The position numbers were made by a program, and so were the translations under genes. Below the pieces are notes generated by a model, which saw nothing but the letters and a program-made list of their open reading frames with translations, was not told the origin of the DNA and did no database searches. Shown here in pieces: positions 45,504-58,400 of a stretch of 60,112 nt of DNA (position 1 is its first letter; each line of letters starts with the position of its first letter). Source of the DNA: Bifiguratus adelaidae (Eukaryota; Mucoromycota; Endogonomycetes; Endogonales); NCBI GenBank assembly GCA_002261195.1, contig MVBO01000088.1, positions 1-60,112 of the forward strand. The letters are read 5' to 3'.

Positions 45504-45871
45504 ATGGCGTTTAGAGAGCTAGGTACGACGATGACCACACGGCAGCTGTCAAGAACAAGACAAAGAAGGCAAGGGGCGCATCGCTATTTTGCCCTCGTTG
45601 CCTCGATGGACATTCTCGGAACGCGCAGGAGTGCCTTTCGCACTCAAAGTCCAAATGTAGCAACTCGACTGATTACGCTCCGGATCTCGATCGTTTGGCC
45701 GCTTCATATGATGTTTCACGCATCCGTAGGCTACCTTGTCTCCTCTTAAGCCATCGGCCGCGACAGATGCACACCCTTGTCCACCTTTTGCCGTCCTTGT
45801 CGCGTCATGAACCAGTGACCCAAAAGTGCTACGCGTGTAACGTGAGATGCTGCAAACGGACTTCGGCATGA
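45504..45871 (+). pseudogene. Distant zinc-knuckle-like unit, apparently frameshifted
   Basis: The ATG at 45504 opens a basic frame (MAFRELGTTMTTRQLSRTRQ). A different frame is free of stops from 45515 to TGA at 45869-45871 (118 codons) and carries KKARGASLFCPRCLDGHS then R-N-A-Q-E-C-L-S-H, spacing C-x2-C-x3-H-x6-C, plus CYACNVRCC near the end. Unit 1 at 106 has a comparable C-x2-C....GHS core. The Cys/His frame has an upstream TAG and no ATG near its start, so a 1-nt deletion, or an unseen upstream exon, would be needed to translate it. No family is recognised. Confidence 0.3.
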
Positions 45872-46035
45872 TGCTCCAATGATCAACGATGGCTTGGCGA
45901 CCTTGTCGCTTCTTCTTTTTCTCACTCTCACATCTGGGTAAACAAAGTAGACCATTCCTCTGCAAACGTTGCGTACATTGATACTATATGTATTAAAAGA
46001 ATACTGAACATGTTCATAAAGATACAAGGACTAAT

Positions 46036-49000
46036 TTATCCAAGGATACATCCGAGACCCTGACACGAGGTGGTGGTGGTGGTACCAGCCTTGGCTGCCG
46101 GGGTGTTCAGGGCGGCAGGAGCTTGTGAGGTAGCAGCGCCCGGAATATTAAGGGCTGAGGTAATTGCACCGGCAATGCCACCAGCGGCGGAGGTGACGGC
46201 GCTAGCGGCTGGAGTAACCTTGGCGGCGATTGAACCAACCGCGCTTGTAACATTGGAAACAACAGACGTGGCAGGAGTAAGTCCAGGAATGTTGGTGAAA
46301 ATACTCTCGATTTTAGAGAGATCGCCGCCTAGAGCCTGCTCAACGCTTTGGAGGAAAGACGCCGGCAATGAAGCCGCATTGATCTTGCCGCCAATGATGG
46401 GGATTCCAGCAAAGTCGACTTCGATACTCAAGGGAACATTATTTTGTGAGTAGACAAGGCCAGCTTTGAACCCATTGCCAACGAGGAGTGTCGTCTGCTG
46501 CTGTATGAACACCGGGAAGGTCGTCTTACCAGCCAGAAGATCGGGAAGCAACTGAAGCGCCGTGCTCATCTTCAGAGGAACATCAATCGTTGGACTTGTG
46601 CCTTGAGACTTGGGTTGGACGGTAAACTGATAGCCAAAGTCGTGAGTGAAGGACGTCAACTCAAGGTTACCATAGGTAACATTTGCTGACAAAACACCAA
46701 GGGAGTACGAGACCCCTACGGGATTGTAGAGCGTGAACTGTGCTTGGGCCGTGCCAGTCAAAAAGTCGACCGCGGTGACCGTAACGTGAGAGGAGATGAT
46801 CAACTTGTCCGTTAAACCAGTAAGAGTCGTATGGAGATCGACACCAGCAAAACCATCCATGAGCGATGCAATAGGCGTGGAGTCCTGACTGCCCTTGATC
46901 TCCAGAGGGATCTGTGCACCAGTAGCCGAAAGATATTGGGAAAGGAATTCTACACCGATTTGCTGTCCTTGAGAGGTTGTTGGCTCAGCGAGAAGGAACG
47001 TCGTGGGTACCTGGTTCTGACCAGGTTTCAGCGTCAAGCCTGTAATCTTGACCATACCAATTTCGAAGTTTTGATAATAGACATAGAATTGGACATCTCC
47101 CACCGAAATCGTGATTAGGGATGGGTTGTTCATCGTCGTAATGAGCTGAATGGTGGTCTCCTGAGCATTGGCACTCATAATGTTTACCCCAGATAGAGTG
47201 ACGGAACCGCCAAAGTCATTGAAGCCAGCAAGTGTGGTCTGCACATCAAACTTGAGACCATCCAAAGTGAGATCACCAATCGCAGTAGAGGCCATCGCGT
47301 TAGCCGTGCCAGCCAATTCAAAGGGGCCGCCATTAGTCAAGGTTAAAGCCTTCGTAAAGGAGTTGAACAATGAATGAGCGTTGCTGTTAATAGCGAAGGG
47401 AATATTGCTGTAGCCAAGAGTGATGGTGTGGGCACTCTGATCCGTCACGGCAGGCACTTGAGGAATGTTGAGCGTAGCCATGTCTTGACCGCCAACCTTG
47501 ACAGTGGCAACCTGCGAAATCTTTTGAACGTCCAATGGGAATCCAAACGGTGATTGGAAGCCAGCGACAAGCTTGTTGGAAGATGAATCAGGGCTATAGG
47601 CAGTGCTTGTGGTGAAGTTGAGGGTCAATTGCTCCAAGGTGACGCTGGGGATCAAGTTGAGATTGTGACCAGCTGGAAGCATAACGTTATCAATCTTGAG
47701 AGTCTTGAACGCATTCGACAACCACGAGACTTGTCCATTTGGTCCGCTACCATATGATCCGACGATGGTCAACGGGGATTCCGTACCATTCAAGTAGTTG
47801 TCAAAGAGATTATTGACAGCCTGAAGACCGGTACCGCTTTGAGGGATCAATCGACCTTGCATGGTGAGATTGCTCGTAGCCAGAGGAGCCAAAAGGACGT
47901 TAGTAGCGCCAGCTGGGCCAATATCCACGTTCTCAAAGTAGTTTTCGAAACCAAGGCCTTCGAGGTTAACACCGACGCTAGAGGGATTCTTGATGACCGT
48001 CGATACCGTCAAAGTGATACCGCCAGCAGGATCATTGCTAGGTAGGTTGAAACCGGCAATAGTCACATCGCCCTTGAGACCACCCATGCCCTGGAGACTG
48101 ACAGATTTGCCGAAGCTGATGCCGGTGAAGGTGTAACCAAGAGAAGTAACCTCAAGACCAGCAGCAGAGATATCCCAAGTGAAAGCATCGTTATTGAGCA
48201 TGTAAGCGGTGAACGCCTCCATAGCTCCTACGTCAGTGATGGTAAAGTCCCCAGTGGTATCAATGGTGGCGCCGCTGCTAGGAGTAGCAGTAACCGGGGT
48301 CATGGAAACGTGACCGAGGGTTTTGCCTTGCCATGCAACGTTCAATGGCTGAGAGAAAGCAATCTGAGCCGTCAGAGGACCAGTGTTGGTGATGGTACCC
48401 TTCATTTGAACATTGAAGGAGTTCTCGGTAGGACTGGAGAGCACAATCGTTGAAAAGGAAAGCTTGGACTGATTGACGATGCTTTGTACCAAGGGCTGAC
48501 CGACGACAGGGATCAAATTGGCGATCGTTGGATCCGTCTTTGTAGGCACATTTTGTTGCTGGTAGCTCAACGTTGTCTGATAAGCCCCAATCTCAATGTT
48601 GGAGTTGAGATTTAAGTTGATGACTAGCTTCGACATGGCCTGCTCCACAAAGGTCACCAAGTTGAAACCAGTGAAGAGAGAGGGATCCGCTGCAATTTGC
48701 TTTTGGCCAATCGAGAAACCACCAAGATCTAATAGAGCATCAAGAGGGTCCGTATTGAGGCCAGCGTCAACAGCAAGCTCACGGAGCAACAAGGCAACCG
48801 CAGAAGGCTCCAAGTTCAATGTGATGGGAATAGGAGGTGAAGTTCCATTGGTCTTCCCATTCACGACGATGGGATTCGAGCTCATGTCCGCGTTAATGCT
48901 ACCCACAGGGAGAGTCTTGTAGGTAACTGTACTCTTGACCGTAGTAATCTTGAGACCAGCTGTGAATGGATTGGACAGTGTGACCAAGGTATTGGTGACA

Positions 49001-50986
49001 TTGGTTTGGATGGTGTTGTTTAAGATAGTCAACGCAGCAGAGTCTATAAGCTTCGTCTTTAGACCAGGAAGCGTGGTACCCAATTGAACTCCAGAGAAAC
49101 CTTGCTTCAGCGAATCTACGGCGGTAGAATTTTCGCTACCAGCGACCGAAACGCCATTGTCCTGACCAGCCACGAACGTTGTCAACAAGTTCATACCATC
49201 TTGAGAGCTGTTGGGGTCAAAAGTACCCGTGGCATTCAACACGTTATCACCAATGTCCAACGTCAAGTTTGACATGGTGACCGCGCCAAGGTTGCTGGTT
49301 TGATAAAGAAAAGCCAAGGTAACGTCTCCCGTCGAGATCTTCAAGTTGGATGGGTTGTTCACCGTCAAGCCGAGGGCAAGATCAAGATGCGTACTTTGAC
49401 CATTGACGACATCCAAGCTGTTGATCGTTGGCGGTTTAGCTGCCAGCCCTTGCAGACCCTGCAAGTAGGTAGATGTATTGAAAGGAATGCCCGTTAAGGT
49501 AACATGACCAATGGTCGTATTGGCTTGCACGGAAGCATTACCGACAGCGGTGAAGTTGACCTTGCTATCCAATGTTAATTGGGCGGAAAAGCTGTTGAAA
49601 GCACCTTGTTGGCCATTGATAACGTTCAAAGGAGCCGCTGGCGTCAAATCAAACTGCACCGTGTGAGACGTGACGTTCGACGTGGCAGGGACCCAGCCAG
49701 AAGAAAGGACTGCGATGCTACCGTTTGGCATTGCGACACCCAAATCATTCTGGATGTTGGTGAAGTTGAGGCTGAAACCGAACGGAATCTGGTAGTTGGC
49801 AACCACATTATTCGCCGATGTCTGGGGACTGTATGCCGTTTGTGGGGTGAAAGCCAACGCCATGGATCCAATGTTGAGACCGGTAATTAATTGAAGACCT
49901 TGAGGAGCAGCGAGGGGAGCTGTCAAGTGAACTGCTTGGAAACCTTCCGACAACCACGTCACTGGGTGTACACCATCAGGTGCAGCAGAAACACCAGTAG
50001 CGGTGGTATTGGACGTCTTGCCAGAGACATAATTCGAAAACAGTTGATTCACCGCTGTTGTATCGTTTTGTGGGACGATTCGGCCGGTAAGGGTAACGTT
50101 ATTATCGCCCTGCATCATAGTGACACCCTACATGTCATATTAGCTTCTACTAGGCCATGTTTATCACATAACCACATACCTGCGCACTGACAGGGCCAAT
50201 GTAGGTACCATTGAAACTAATCGCCAAAGCAATCGTTCCGAGCTGCATCTGAAGCGATGACGGGTTGCTAAGCAACGTCTCGATCTGAATATTGATACCA
50301 CCATCGGAACTATCATTAGGGGCAGAAAAATTGAGCACCTTGACGCCAGGGAATCCATTGATGCCGTTCAACGTGATGGATTTCTGCATGTCGAGATTGT
50401 CAATGCTGCGCCCAAGAGCAATTAGGTTAATTTTGGTCGACAGATCCCAAGTGAACGTTTCCGCGTTCACGAGGTACTTTGTAAAGTTGGCAAAGGTGTT
50501 TTGATCGGTGACGTTGAACTGTTTAGTCTGTGTAAAGGAGCCACCACCACCAGAGACGTAAACAGAGTCTAGTGTGAGCGACCCGAGGTTGTTGCCTTCC
50601 CATTGCACATTGATGGGGTTGGGGAAGTCAATTGTCGCCGAGAAAGGACCCGTGTTGCTCAACTTTGCGTCAAGCGTTTGCCAAAAGGTCGAGTTATAGT
50701 CGGTGGTATCCCTCTTAGAGGGGCTGGAAGAGGATGGATTCTGAAAGGAGATGGCGACCTTGTTGACGGTCAGACTACTGCCATTGATGATGATCTGAGC
50801 AATCTTGGGGAGAATCACAAACAATGTAATAAGGACGATGACGATAATAAGAATAACGTTAACAGGTACACAAATGTACCAAAACTTTCGTTTCCGATAG
50901 AATCGGCGAGGTTTCTCTGTCTGAGCAACAGGCTGCTCGCTGACACCACGAGCGTGCCCGGCAAGATCCTCTGTTGACTCGTTCAT
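46036..50986 (-). CDS. Large DUF3712 membrane-anchored surface protein
   Basis: Exons 50986-50180 and 50127-46036 (52 bp intron) encode 1632 aa. A cytosolic tail of about 38 residues with RRFYRKRK precedes one strong transmembrane helix (about 39-60), making a type II protein with a very large outer or lumenal part. That part consists of repeated DUF3712-type beta-rich modules: recurring elements include NPINVQWEGNNLGSLTL and QPLNVAWQGKTLGHVSM, TFTWDLS/AFTWDIS, and LITGLNIGSMAL-like strands, with several Asn-X-Thr/Ser sites. The modules are related to LEA-14/NDR1-like folds. The C-terminus is Ala/Ser/Val-rich and ends in CQGLGCILG. Such proteins are found in many fungi; their role is not established. 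Confidence 0.88.
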
Positions 50987-51312
50987 CAGGTGTAAAGGAA
51001 GGGAGAGAAAGAGTAGCTAAAAAGATCTTGTTGGGATCCATCTAAGTAGGGCAAGTTCTTCGACGGGTGGAGTAACACGACGTCCTGAGGAGTTACCAAA
51101 TAGGGTAAGCTTGCGGGGCATTGTCCTAAAATAGTAACAGCCAATGGGCGCTCTTGGCCCGTCGATCACTTTGTCAACGAAGTCAATGGGAGCTGGGGGA
51201 TGCCGAGCGCTACAAAGGTCAATATCGGGCACCATCTCTGACTTGGAGATGGTCTTTTACCACACGAATACGAGCTTTGATATGTGTTGATGGACGTGTT
51301 CCAAGAATATAC
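50987..51312. promoter_or_regulatory. Divergent region between the DUF3712 gene and the 79 aa ORF
   Basis: 326 bp. No clear TATA box or conserved motif was seen. It carries a pyrimidine-rich stretch next to the DUF3712 start. Confidence 0.3.
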
Positions 51313-51603
51313 ATGAACGCCATTGAGTATGTGCAACCTTCCAAGGACGCTATTTTCTGGTGCCATATGAAATTGGGTCATTGTGCAACGTCGAGGATTC
51401 CCTTTCATGTGAAAGGGGCTTTCTTGGGGAAGGTGAGTCGCGTACGCTTTGCCGGTGTGCTTATTGATTAACTTGTTCGACAGCGACATTTGATACTCAT
51501 ATGGACAAGGCTATATCGAGAGAGTATTAAAACGCGCCATGACGAAGGAGACTATTCCCTTTTGCCACTAGCGATGCCTACTCACGCTGCCCCTGGTCAA
51601 TAA
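51313..51603 (+). CDS. Possible two-exon small protein, 79 aa
   Basis: Exon 1 (51313-51432, starting MNAIEYVQPSKDAIFWC) ends at a consensus GTGAGT donor. A 51 bp intron containing an in-frame TAA ends in CAG, and exon 2 (51484-51603) continues RHLILIWTRLYRESIKTRHD to TAA. Both junctions are phase 0. The first exon holds CHMKLGHC and a later His, a possible metal site, and the second is basic and then Pro-rich. No signal peptide or known family. The intron matches the size norm of this window, which is the main support; it could still be fortuitous. Confidence 0.35.
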
Positions 51604-53446
51604 GAGTCAACTCGTTAGTGCACTATTTTGTGCAAGGTCAACCGAGTTCCAGGTTTTCGTTCTGGCGTCATCTATAGAGCCATTTTTGACGTTGCCGACA
51701 AGAGGAAGGGCGGACAATATTCATGTGCAGTGGAATGAGCAGGTGCGGCCATCTTGACCATATAGTGAGCAACGGGAGTGCCTGTGAGGAATAGGCCTTG
51801 GGTTGGGAAACGCCCATTCCGCCCAAATCCGATCCCTTCTGCACTGTCCAGATGCAAGATTGATCCGTTCATCCACCGATTCCAGCATTTTCGATTTCCC
51901 ATTTTGTGAGCTTGCCGAAAACAACCCTGTATGTTTTACCTTGAGCATGTGTCCATCCCTCGTGGCCCAGGGGGGATGATGATCATTTCAAGTTGGGGTT
52001 GTTGATTTTGGGCATTGACTATATCGCCCATTGACCTCCAGGTCAAGGTGGTGTGATGGCTAGGTGAAGTATTCGGGGTCTCATTTAACGGCCGGCGGGA
52101 ATAGAGTCGCGTCGTGGTTTTTGTATCACGGCATGTCAGTTGTGAATAGCAGCATTCGGACGTCACAGTCAAGCTGGCAGAGTTATCTAATGTGAGAATG
52201 TGATTCCGGAAGGTGGTTTGCATGACCAGCTCCAACTTCTCTCGGGCAGCACTATGAGCTTTTACTTGCAAAGGCACAGTTTAAATCCCAGTAGCCTTTG
52301 GAAAAGAAATTGGAGGCTAGACAACATCCATAGCACTCCAGGCATGGGCGGGCTGTGAGCTGTGTGTGACCATGTAGATGTGCCAATGAAAAGGTCCGGG
52401 GATGTGACCCCCTTTTTAGAATGGCGCCGGGGTTCTACCGATCGAACGTTATTCCAGGAGTCAAAGCACAAAACCAGGGGTGGGAGGGCAGCTCCCGCCC
52501 TACATCCCAGATGCACAGACATGTACAGTTCGGCTCTCGGATCTCACCCTACGTGTTACAGGTGAAACTTGCGTCGGCCCGGCCCTTGGCTTGGAACGGA
52601 GAACTCGGCACGTATCGAGTCAAAAAGACGCAGAGTGCAGTGTCTACCGAAAAAAAAAGAAAAACATTGACGTTGCGCCATAGATGGCAGCGGCCATGGT
52701 CAAGGTTACCTCAGATGGTTTATCATGGACAGGATAGGCGATCAAAACTCAGCTTCTGGATGTCTACTCCGTGGGCCGTCCAGGGTATGTCTGTTTCTAC
52801 TCCCTCTCTCCCGGAAAATGTGTGTCGACAAAAATCTCGATGGTCCCAGACACTAGCCAGCCCTAGTCAGGTCAGGAATGTAGAACTAATCGGCAATGGC
52901 GCCATGGACCGGTTAGTGCCTTGTCACCCCCAAGGATGACATTTAGAGATGGAATGGCATGAGAATCCCAATGTCCATGTGCGACTCTCAACAACCTACA
53001 CACCATCCAGATGTCGTGCAAGACCCAAGCGCCCAGTTGAAAGTTAGGCGGTTGCGCACGGGTGACCGGCACAAACCAACCTCTTTAGATGCACCTTATA
53101 CATCTATCCTACCCGATAATCCTGGAAGATCGCTCAGCCCACATATCTTTATGGCACGCCCTTTTGCCCCAATGAAGCCCCCTCGATATCTTGCTCCGAA
53201 AACAAGGGACGGTTGACCAATGCGCGAGGTAGCACAATCCACACTTTTTTTTTGGACCATCTATTCGTTGCAATAGTGAAAGAAGATATCTTGTATACCG
53301 TGCCACAAGGCCACCTAGGCACAGACAAGGACCATCATCACTAACCATACCTGATCACCTCGTCACTAAAATGGCAGTTAAGCCGGATTTATCTCCTGAT
53401 CATTCCGTTACAACTACTTCTTCCACCTTCACGGAGATGGTCCTTG

Positions 53447-54112
53447 ATGAGGTTGCTTGTGTTCCGCGACAGATTATATCGGGCAAACCAAAACCCAAAA
53501 CAACTGGAGAAGTTCGGACGGAAAAGCCGGTCTAAATCGACCCCTAAGGACCCTTGGATCTCCGAAAATGGCATGTACAAGGCCCGTCATCGGACGTGTG
53601 ACCAGCATGGCCCTCTATCCCCTCATGCGCACTCACTTGTCGTCATGGCGGTGTGTGCACACCAGTCCATAACAAGCGTAGCGTTAGCGACAACTAACCC
53701 TTATCGCCAAGTGAAACAAGTTGATCTCGGGGGGCCCTTCCAGATCTCGTCTATAAATGGAAGTGTGGCACATGCTGAGCCAAAAAAAATCGGGTCGGAG
53801 CAAGGGTTGAACGGCGTGGAAATGGCACTTCTCTCTGACTTTTTTTGCGTGGAAGACATCATTCATCCATCGATGAACCATGCCATTCGCCATCTCCATT
53901 ACGACCCCAATAGACCCTATATAACATCGGATGACATAGACCACACAGCAAGACACTATTTTTTTCACACTCGATGGAACACAAGAATACGCACCATCAA
54001 GACAAGTTGTTGGGCGAGGAGATCCCAGATATTTGGGATTCGTGTCTTTTGGGATTTTGGGTCCGATTTTTTGGGCGTTTTTTCATACTTAATGGATCCA
54101 TTGCAACACTAG
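53447..54112 (+). other. Long unexplained ORF ending 15 bp before the Nrg1-like start
   Basis: An ATG at 53447 opens 221 stop-free codons ending at 54112. The predicted protein (MRLLVFRDRLYRANQNPK...) has no recognised motif and its composition is not clearly protein-like. It contains both TATA-like elements of the downstream gene within it, which argues against a real gene. Confidence 0.15.
54012..54075 (+). other. Five G-tracts (possible RNA G-quadruplex) in the leader of the Nrg1-like gene
   Basis: GGG occurs at 54012, 54035, 54051, 54059 and 54073, separated by T-rich loops, 53-116 bp upstream of the ATG. Loops of 5-20 nt make any quadruplex weak. Confidence 0.3.
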
Positions 54113-54127
54113 GTCATTCTTCTCAAG

Positions 54128-55061
54128 ATGGATCTCTCTGTCAAGAGTGCCAACGGGCACACATTTAGTCTCTTGAATGATGCTATACTCGATCGTGATC
54201 AATCACCGACAGGTGGGCGGAGTCCACGGCCGCATCCTTATGGATACATGTCCAGGCCAATCTCCTTGCCGTCCTTTTCTCCATACGAACGGTCACCGGT
54301 ATCGCCTGTGCAGTCGGATAGTCGTGGGGGTTACTTTTCAGACTCGTCCAAGGAAGTTCTGGACGGGGAGGATGAGGTATATCAAGGACCGGTGGTGTCA
54401 AAGCGCAAGTATCATTGCAGTTACCCCGGATGCAGTAAAAGCTTTACGACCAGGTAAAGGGTCCAGTCGAGGCTTTGCATGAGAAGGATTTCATAGCTGA
54501 CAGTGGGCTCTTAGTGGTCACTTGGCGAGACACAATCGAATTCATACGGGCGAAAAGAACTTTACCTGTCTATACCCTGGATGTCTATCAAGGTTCTCGC
54601 GTCAAGACAATATGATGCAGCACTATCGAACCCACATCACCAACAAGTCTCGCAGAGCAAACAGCAAGCGAAGTGACCATCTCTTTATTGATCCACCCCG
54701 ACACCACCTCTCCCTATCCCAACCCTCCTCGCCTCACAAGTACACCCGTCCCGTGGAAGAACCCTATCCATCCCCCGCACTCATTTACGATCATCACACG
54801 CTGGACTACCCGCTTCAATCCCACTACCACTGCCAACCCTCGCCCAAGTCCACCCAGTTTGATCCCCTCGATGGTCCAAAACTGCCGTCCATCAAGCATC
54901 TACTACGCGATGCTGACCTACTCAAGCCACCACCCTATGCCTCCCTCACACCTAATCAGTTGGCCGCCCTGGCCTCGTTACCCTCGCCAATCCACGAAAT
55001 GCCACGGAAACAGGATGGTGGTCTGCTAAGATTAGCCAATGTTGTCAGTTACTTTGGCTGA
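54128..55061 (+). CDS. Nrg1-like C2H2 zinc finger transcription factor
   Basis: Exons 54128-54453 and 54515-55061 (61 bp intron) encode 290 aa. Two adjacent C2H2 fingers lie at about residues 95-155: YHCSYPGCSKSFTTS joined across the splice site to GHLARHNRIHTGEKNFTC, then YPGCLSRFSRQDNMMQHYRT. The TTSGHLARHNRIHTGEK finger plus FSRxDNxxQHYRTH is the signature of Nrg1/Nrg2-type repressors and relatives. The linker TGEKN is standard. The N-terminal region is Ser/Pro-rich; the C-terminal 130 residues are Pro/His/Tyr-rich and disordered, with LPSIKHLL near the end. Likely a DNA-binding repressor of stress or carbon-regulated genes (inference). Confidence 0.88.
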
Positions 55062-55405
55062 ATCATGTGTGCTGTATATTGAAACACCGATAAATGTGTA
55101 CTACTATGCTTCCAAAACGCCATCCTACCCTCCTTCGGTGTTAGACCAAATGAGGCCCACCTGGCGCGCGCATCTCCAGCTTTCGGCCCCCCCGTCCATT
55201 TTCCCGCTAATCTAGAACTTAGCCCAACCAAAATTAAGCACGCCTTGCATGTGCCCAAATTTGACAGAGCTAGGCGAACCCTGACAACGTGTCGTGCAGA
55301 TACACATGGCCCACGGAATTACCGGCAAATGTACATCGGGCCGCGGGTACTAACAGGACGGAACGTGCGAAAATTAGGCTTTAGTGATAATGTGTACACA
55401 TGCAT
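55062..55405. other. Convergent intergenic region
   Basis: 344 bp between the stops of the Nrg1-like gene and RRP5. A CG-rich stretch (GGCGCGCGCATC) is present; nothing coding was recognised. Confidence 0.4.
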
Positions 55406-58400
55406 CTATTGGGAGGAGGCCACGTACGCCATGGCTCGACGTTTCACTTCCTCGATGTGCTGCGGCGCGCCATGTTCTTTTTCGTAGCCAAGCCATTTCT
55501 TGAAAAAAAATTTCATCTTTTTGGATGACAATTTGAGGGTCGTGACTCGGGCAAAGAGTCGCCGAATGAGATCAGGGTCGCCTACTTTGATTTCCATGTC
55601 CAGGTAAACGGACCAGAGGTCGACTCTTTTTGGGTATTCGCTCAGGATCTTCTCGAAAAGGGTTCGGCCGCGTTCGGGTTCGCCCTGTTTGAACTCCATT
55701 TGCGCAAATTTTATAATGGTCTTGATGTCTAGAAAATCCATGGTTTAGTGGGAAACTCCGAAGAAGTGGCGTTTTGGGCTTACACTTCCGTTTGGGTAAA
55801 CTCTTGAGGCTTTGTTGTAGCAGTTCACGGGCCCTTTCAACGTTTTGTTGCTGCATGCAAAATTGGCCGTAAATGGTCCACACTTTGGAGCTCTGGGAAA
55901 ACTTTTTGACAATGGTCTGATACATTTCATCGGCACGCTGCGTTTCCTCGGTCAGATACGTGTCCTCGCCGCCCTTGGCCGCATGCACACTTACGTCAAC
56001 TTTCTCGGCACGTTCGTATATGTTTGCCAATTGAAGATAGACCTTTTTAGGTTCACAGACTTGCAGAGCGCGTTGGAAGACGGCTTGTAGACTTTCCTCC
56101 GTACCATAGGTGTTCTCCAAGTTCATCATAGCAACCCAGACGTTCATCTTCTCTTGCTCCTCCCTAAAGTTGATTGTCTTCAAAGCTCGTTCACCGATTT
56201 CACGAGCCTTGTCAATTTCCGCTAGTTGCAGTTGGAAAGCCATGTAGTTGATCCATAGGAAGGAAGAGTTTGGAGATCCGAGCAATAGACGCTCATAGTC
56301 TGAGGCGACTTGAGGAGCTTCAGAATTGAGGTCGGCGGTACGGTCAACGATACCGTCATTCTTTTTGTGCCTCTTGGATTTTTTTGTGGGCTGATCGCCC
56401 CCATCGGATTCGCTTTCTGAAGCCGATTCCGCAACCTCGTTTGGCACCTCTGGGGCGGTGCCATCCCACTTGAACCCTCCAGTAGGTATGGCATCCAAAT
56501 CCTCGTCCATGACGTCGTCATCGTCATCATCCTCTTGCATGTCTTGGTCGACGACATCGTCTTCATCTGCTGATGCCCCGTCCGATCCTTCTTCCTCTTC
56601 GTCCTCGTCAATCTCATCCTCACTATCGTCATCGTTCTTCTGCAAGAGACCGTTGACAATGGCGTCCACGTCGTTGCCATCCACTTGATCCATAATATAT
56701 TCTACATCTTCGCCGTCATCTTCCTCACCCTCGTCCTCAGACTCCTCCAGATCTTCCGCATCAAAATAGGATGACTTGAGACCAAAAGAGATTTTGCGAC
56801 TTTCCGGAACAATATCAAGAATGATCGCCTTAACAGGATCACCCACCTCGTAGATCTTTGATAGATCGCTGACACGTGTATCGGAAATCTCCGAAATGTG
56901 GCATAAACCGCTGATATCCGTTTGATCAATCTTGATGAATACACCAAATTTCTCGATACCCTTGATAGTGCCGTTGACCTTCTGTCCGACCTTAAAGTCA
57001 GACAATATCAAAGTTGGCTTTTTGGATGGGTCCAGGACGCTCGCCTTCAGGCTGAGTTCCACTTGATTGGACTTTGCGTTGACACTCAACACGCGAGCGG
57101 TCACAAGCTGTCCTTTCTTGAACATGGACTGCCAGTCTTTCACGAATAGGTCCGATATCTCAGAGATCTTGACGCGTCCATTGATGGAATGGGAGAGAGC
57201 AATGAAAAGACCGTGGTTTGCGACATTATGAACATAGCCCTTGACAAGACTATCAACGACTACATCATTAATCGTCTGGATATCTTGATCTTTTGGCTTG
57301 CTCGAGGGATCAAAGGCAGATTTGCGCAATGAAAGAGCAACTCGTTCGTTCGGCCGATCGACATCGAGGACGACAACATTAACCGACTGTCCAACCTTAA
57401 AGCCGTTCGTGGGATCGTCTTTGAGAGTATCGCCGATATCCGTTAAATGCACCCGTCCAAAGACGTCTTTGGCGAGTCGTACAATTAAGCCAGCGGTTGG
57501 TGTGATCTTCGCAATGGTACCGGGTATTTGCATTCCCTTAGTGAGGGTATCATAAGTCAATTGACTCCCTTGGACTTCCTCCGTGTCCCTAAGGCTCAAG
57601 ACTAGGAATTCAGATTTGGCCACTTTTGAGACGATTTGACACTGCACGGCCATGCCTTGCTTATAGTCATCGAGATTGGCGCCGATGGGAAGCCGGTTTT
57701 TCACAATCTTGCCCTTGATTGTCTGCGATACATTGACGAGAATACCGTCGTCTGATACGGAAGAAATAAAGACCAAGACGGGTTTTGCCTCATCCAGGTC
57801 TTCCACGCTAACATTGACACCTGTAAGCTTGTCAGGCGTCTCGAGCTGAGTAGGCTTGATGGTAAGATCAATGACGGTGTTGGGAGAAGTGACACGATGA
57901 GAGATGGGGAGGAATTTGTTGGACTTGGCGTCGTGGTAACCAATGACTTTAGCATCGATTATCTGATTTGGCTTCCAATGATGCAATGGTCGAGCCGTAT
58001 CTTCAATATCGTCGTAGGAGTCGAAAGCTTGAGTGACGTGAACACGGCCTTTGACGTTGGCTGCGAGATTGACGTTCAATTGCGTAGCCTTGACACTCTT
58101 CACGAGCGCCTTCACGATGCGCCCTGGGACGTAGTCTTCAAAAGATGTAATCGTAGGATCTACGGGTTCACGGATTGTCTTATTGTCATCCAAACGTCGA
58201 GGTTGCAGTGTGACAAGAACGCGCTCAGCGGTCATGGTTTTGGTAGGTACATGAGTGATGACCACTCGTGTTCTTTCACCGAGCTTAAATCGCATAAAGG
58301 GTTTCGTGCGGTCGTTGAGTATCTTGGTGGCGGCAAAGGCGATGACGTTGTTGTACTGGGGTAGCGTCAGAACCAAATAATCCTCCTTGATGAGTTCAAT

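Larger units (their letters stand above)
51604..54127 (+). promoter_or_regulatory. 2.5 kb upstream/leader region of the Nrg1-like gene
   Basis: The longest stretch without an accepted gene. It has TATA-like elements at about 53751 (TATAAAT) and 53918 (TATATAA), several poly(A/T) runs, and numerous short ORFs. A 54-codon ORF from 53371 (MAVKPDLSPDH) and a 222-codon frame from 53447 are present but have no recognisable domain. A long regulatory region or long 5' leader with upstream ORFs is typical for fungal regulators. Confidence 0.4.

Noticed and set aside
52421-52939. 172-codon ORF in the long leader region
   Set aside because: Low-similarity, Trp/Ser/Arg-rich composition without domain, splice or promoter support.
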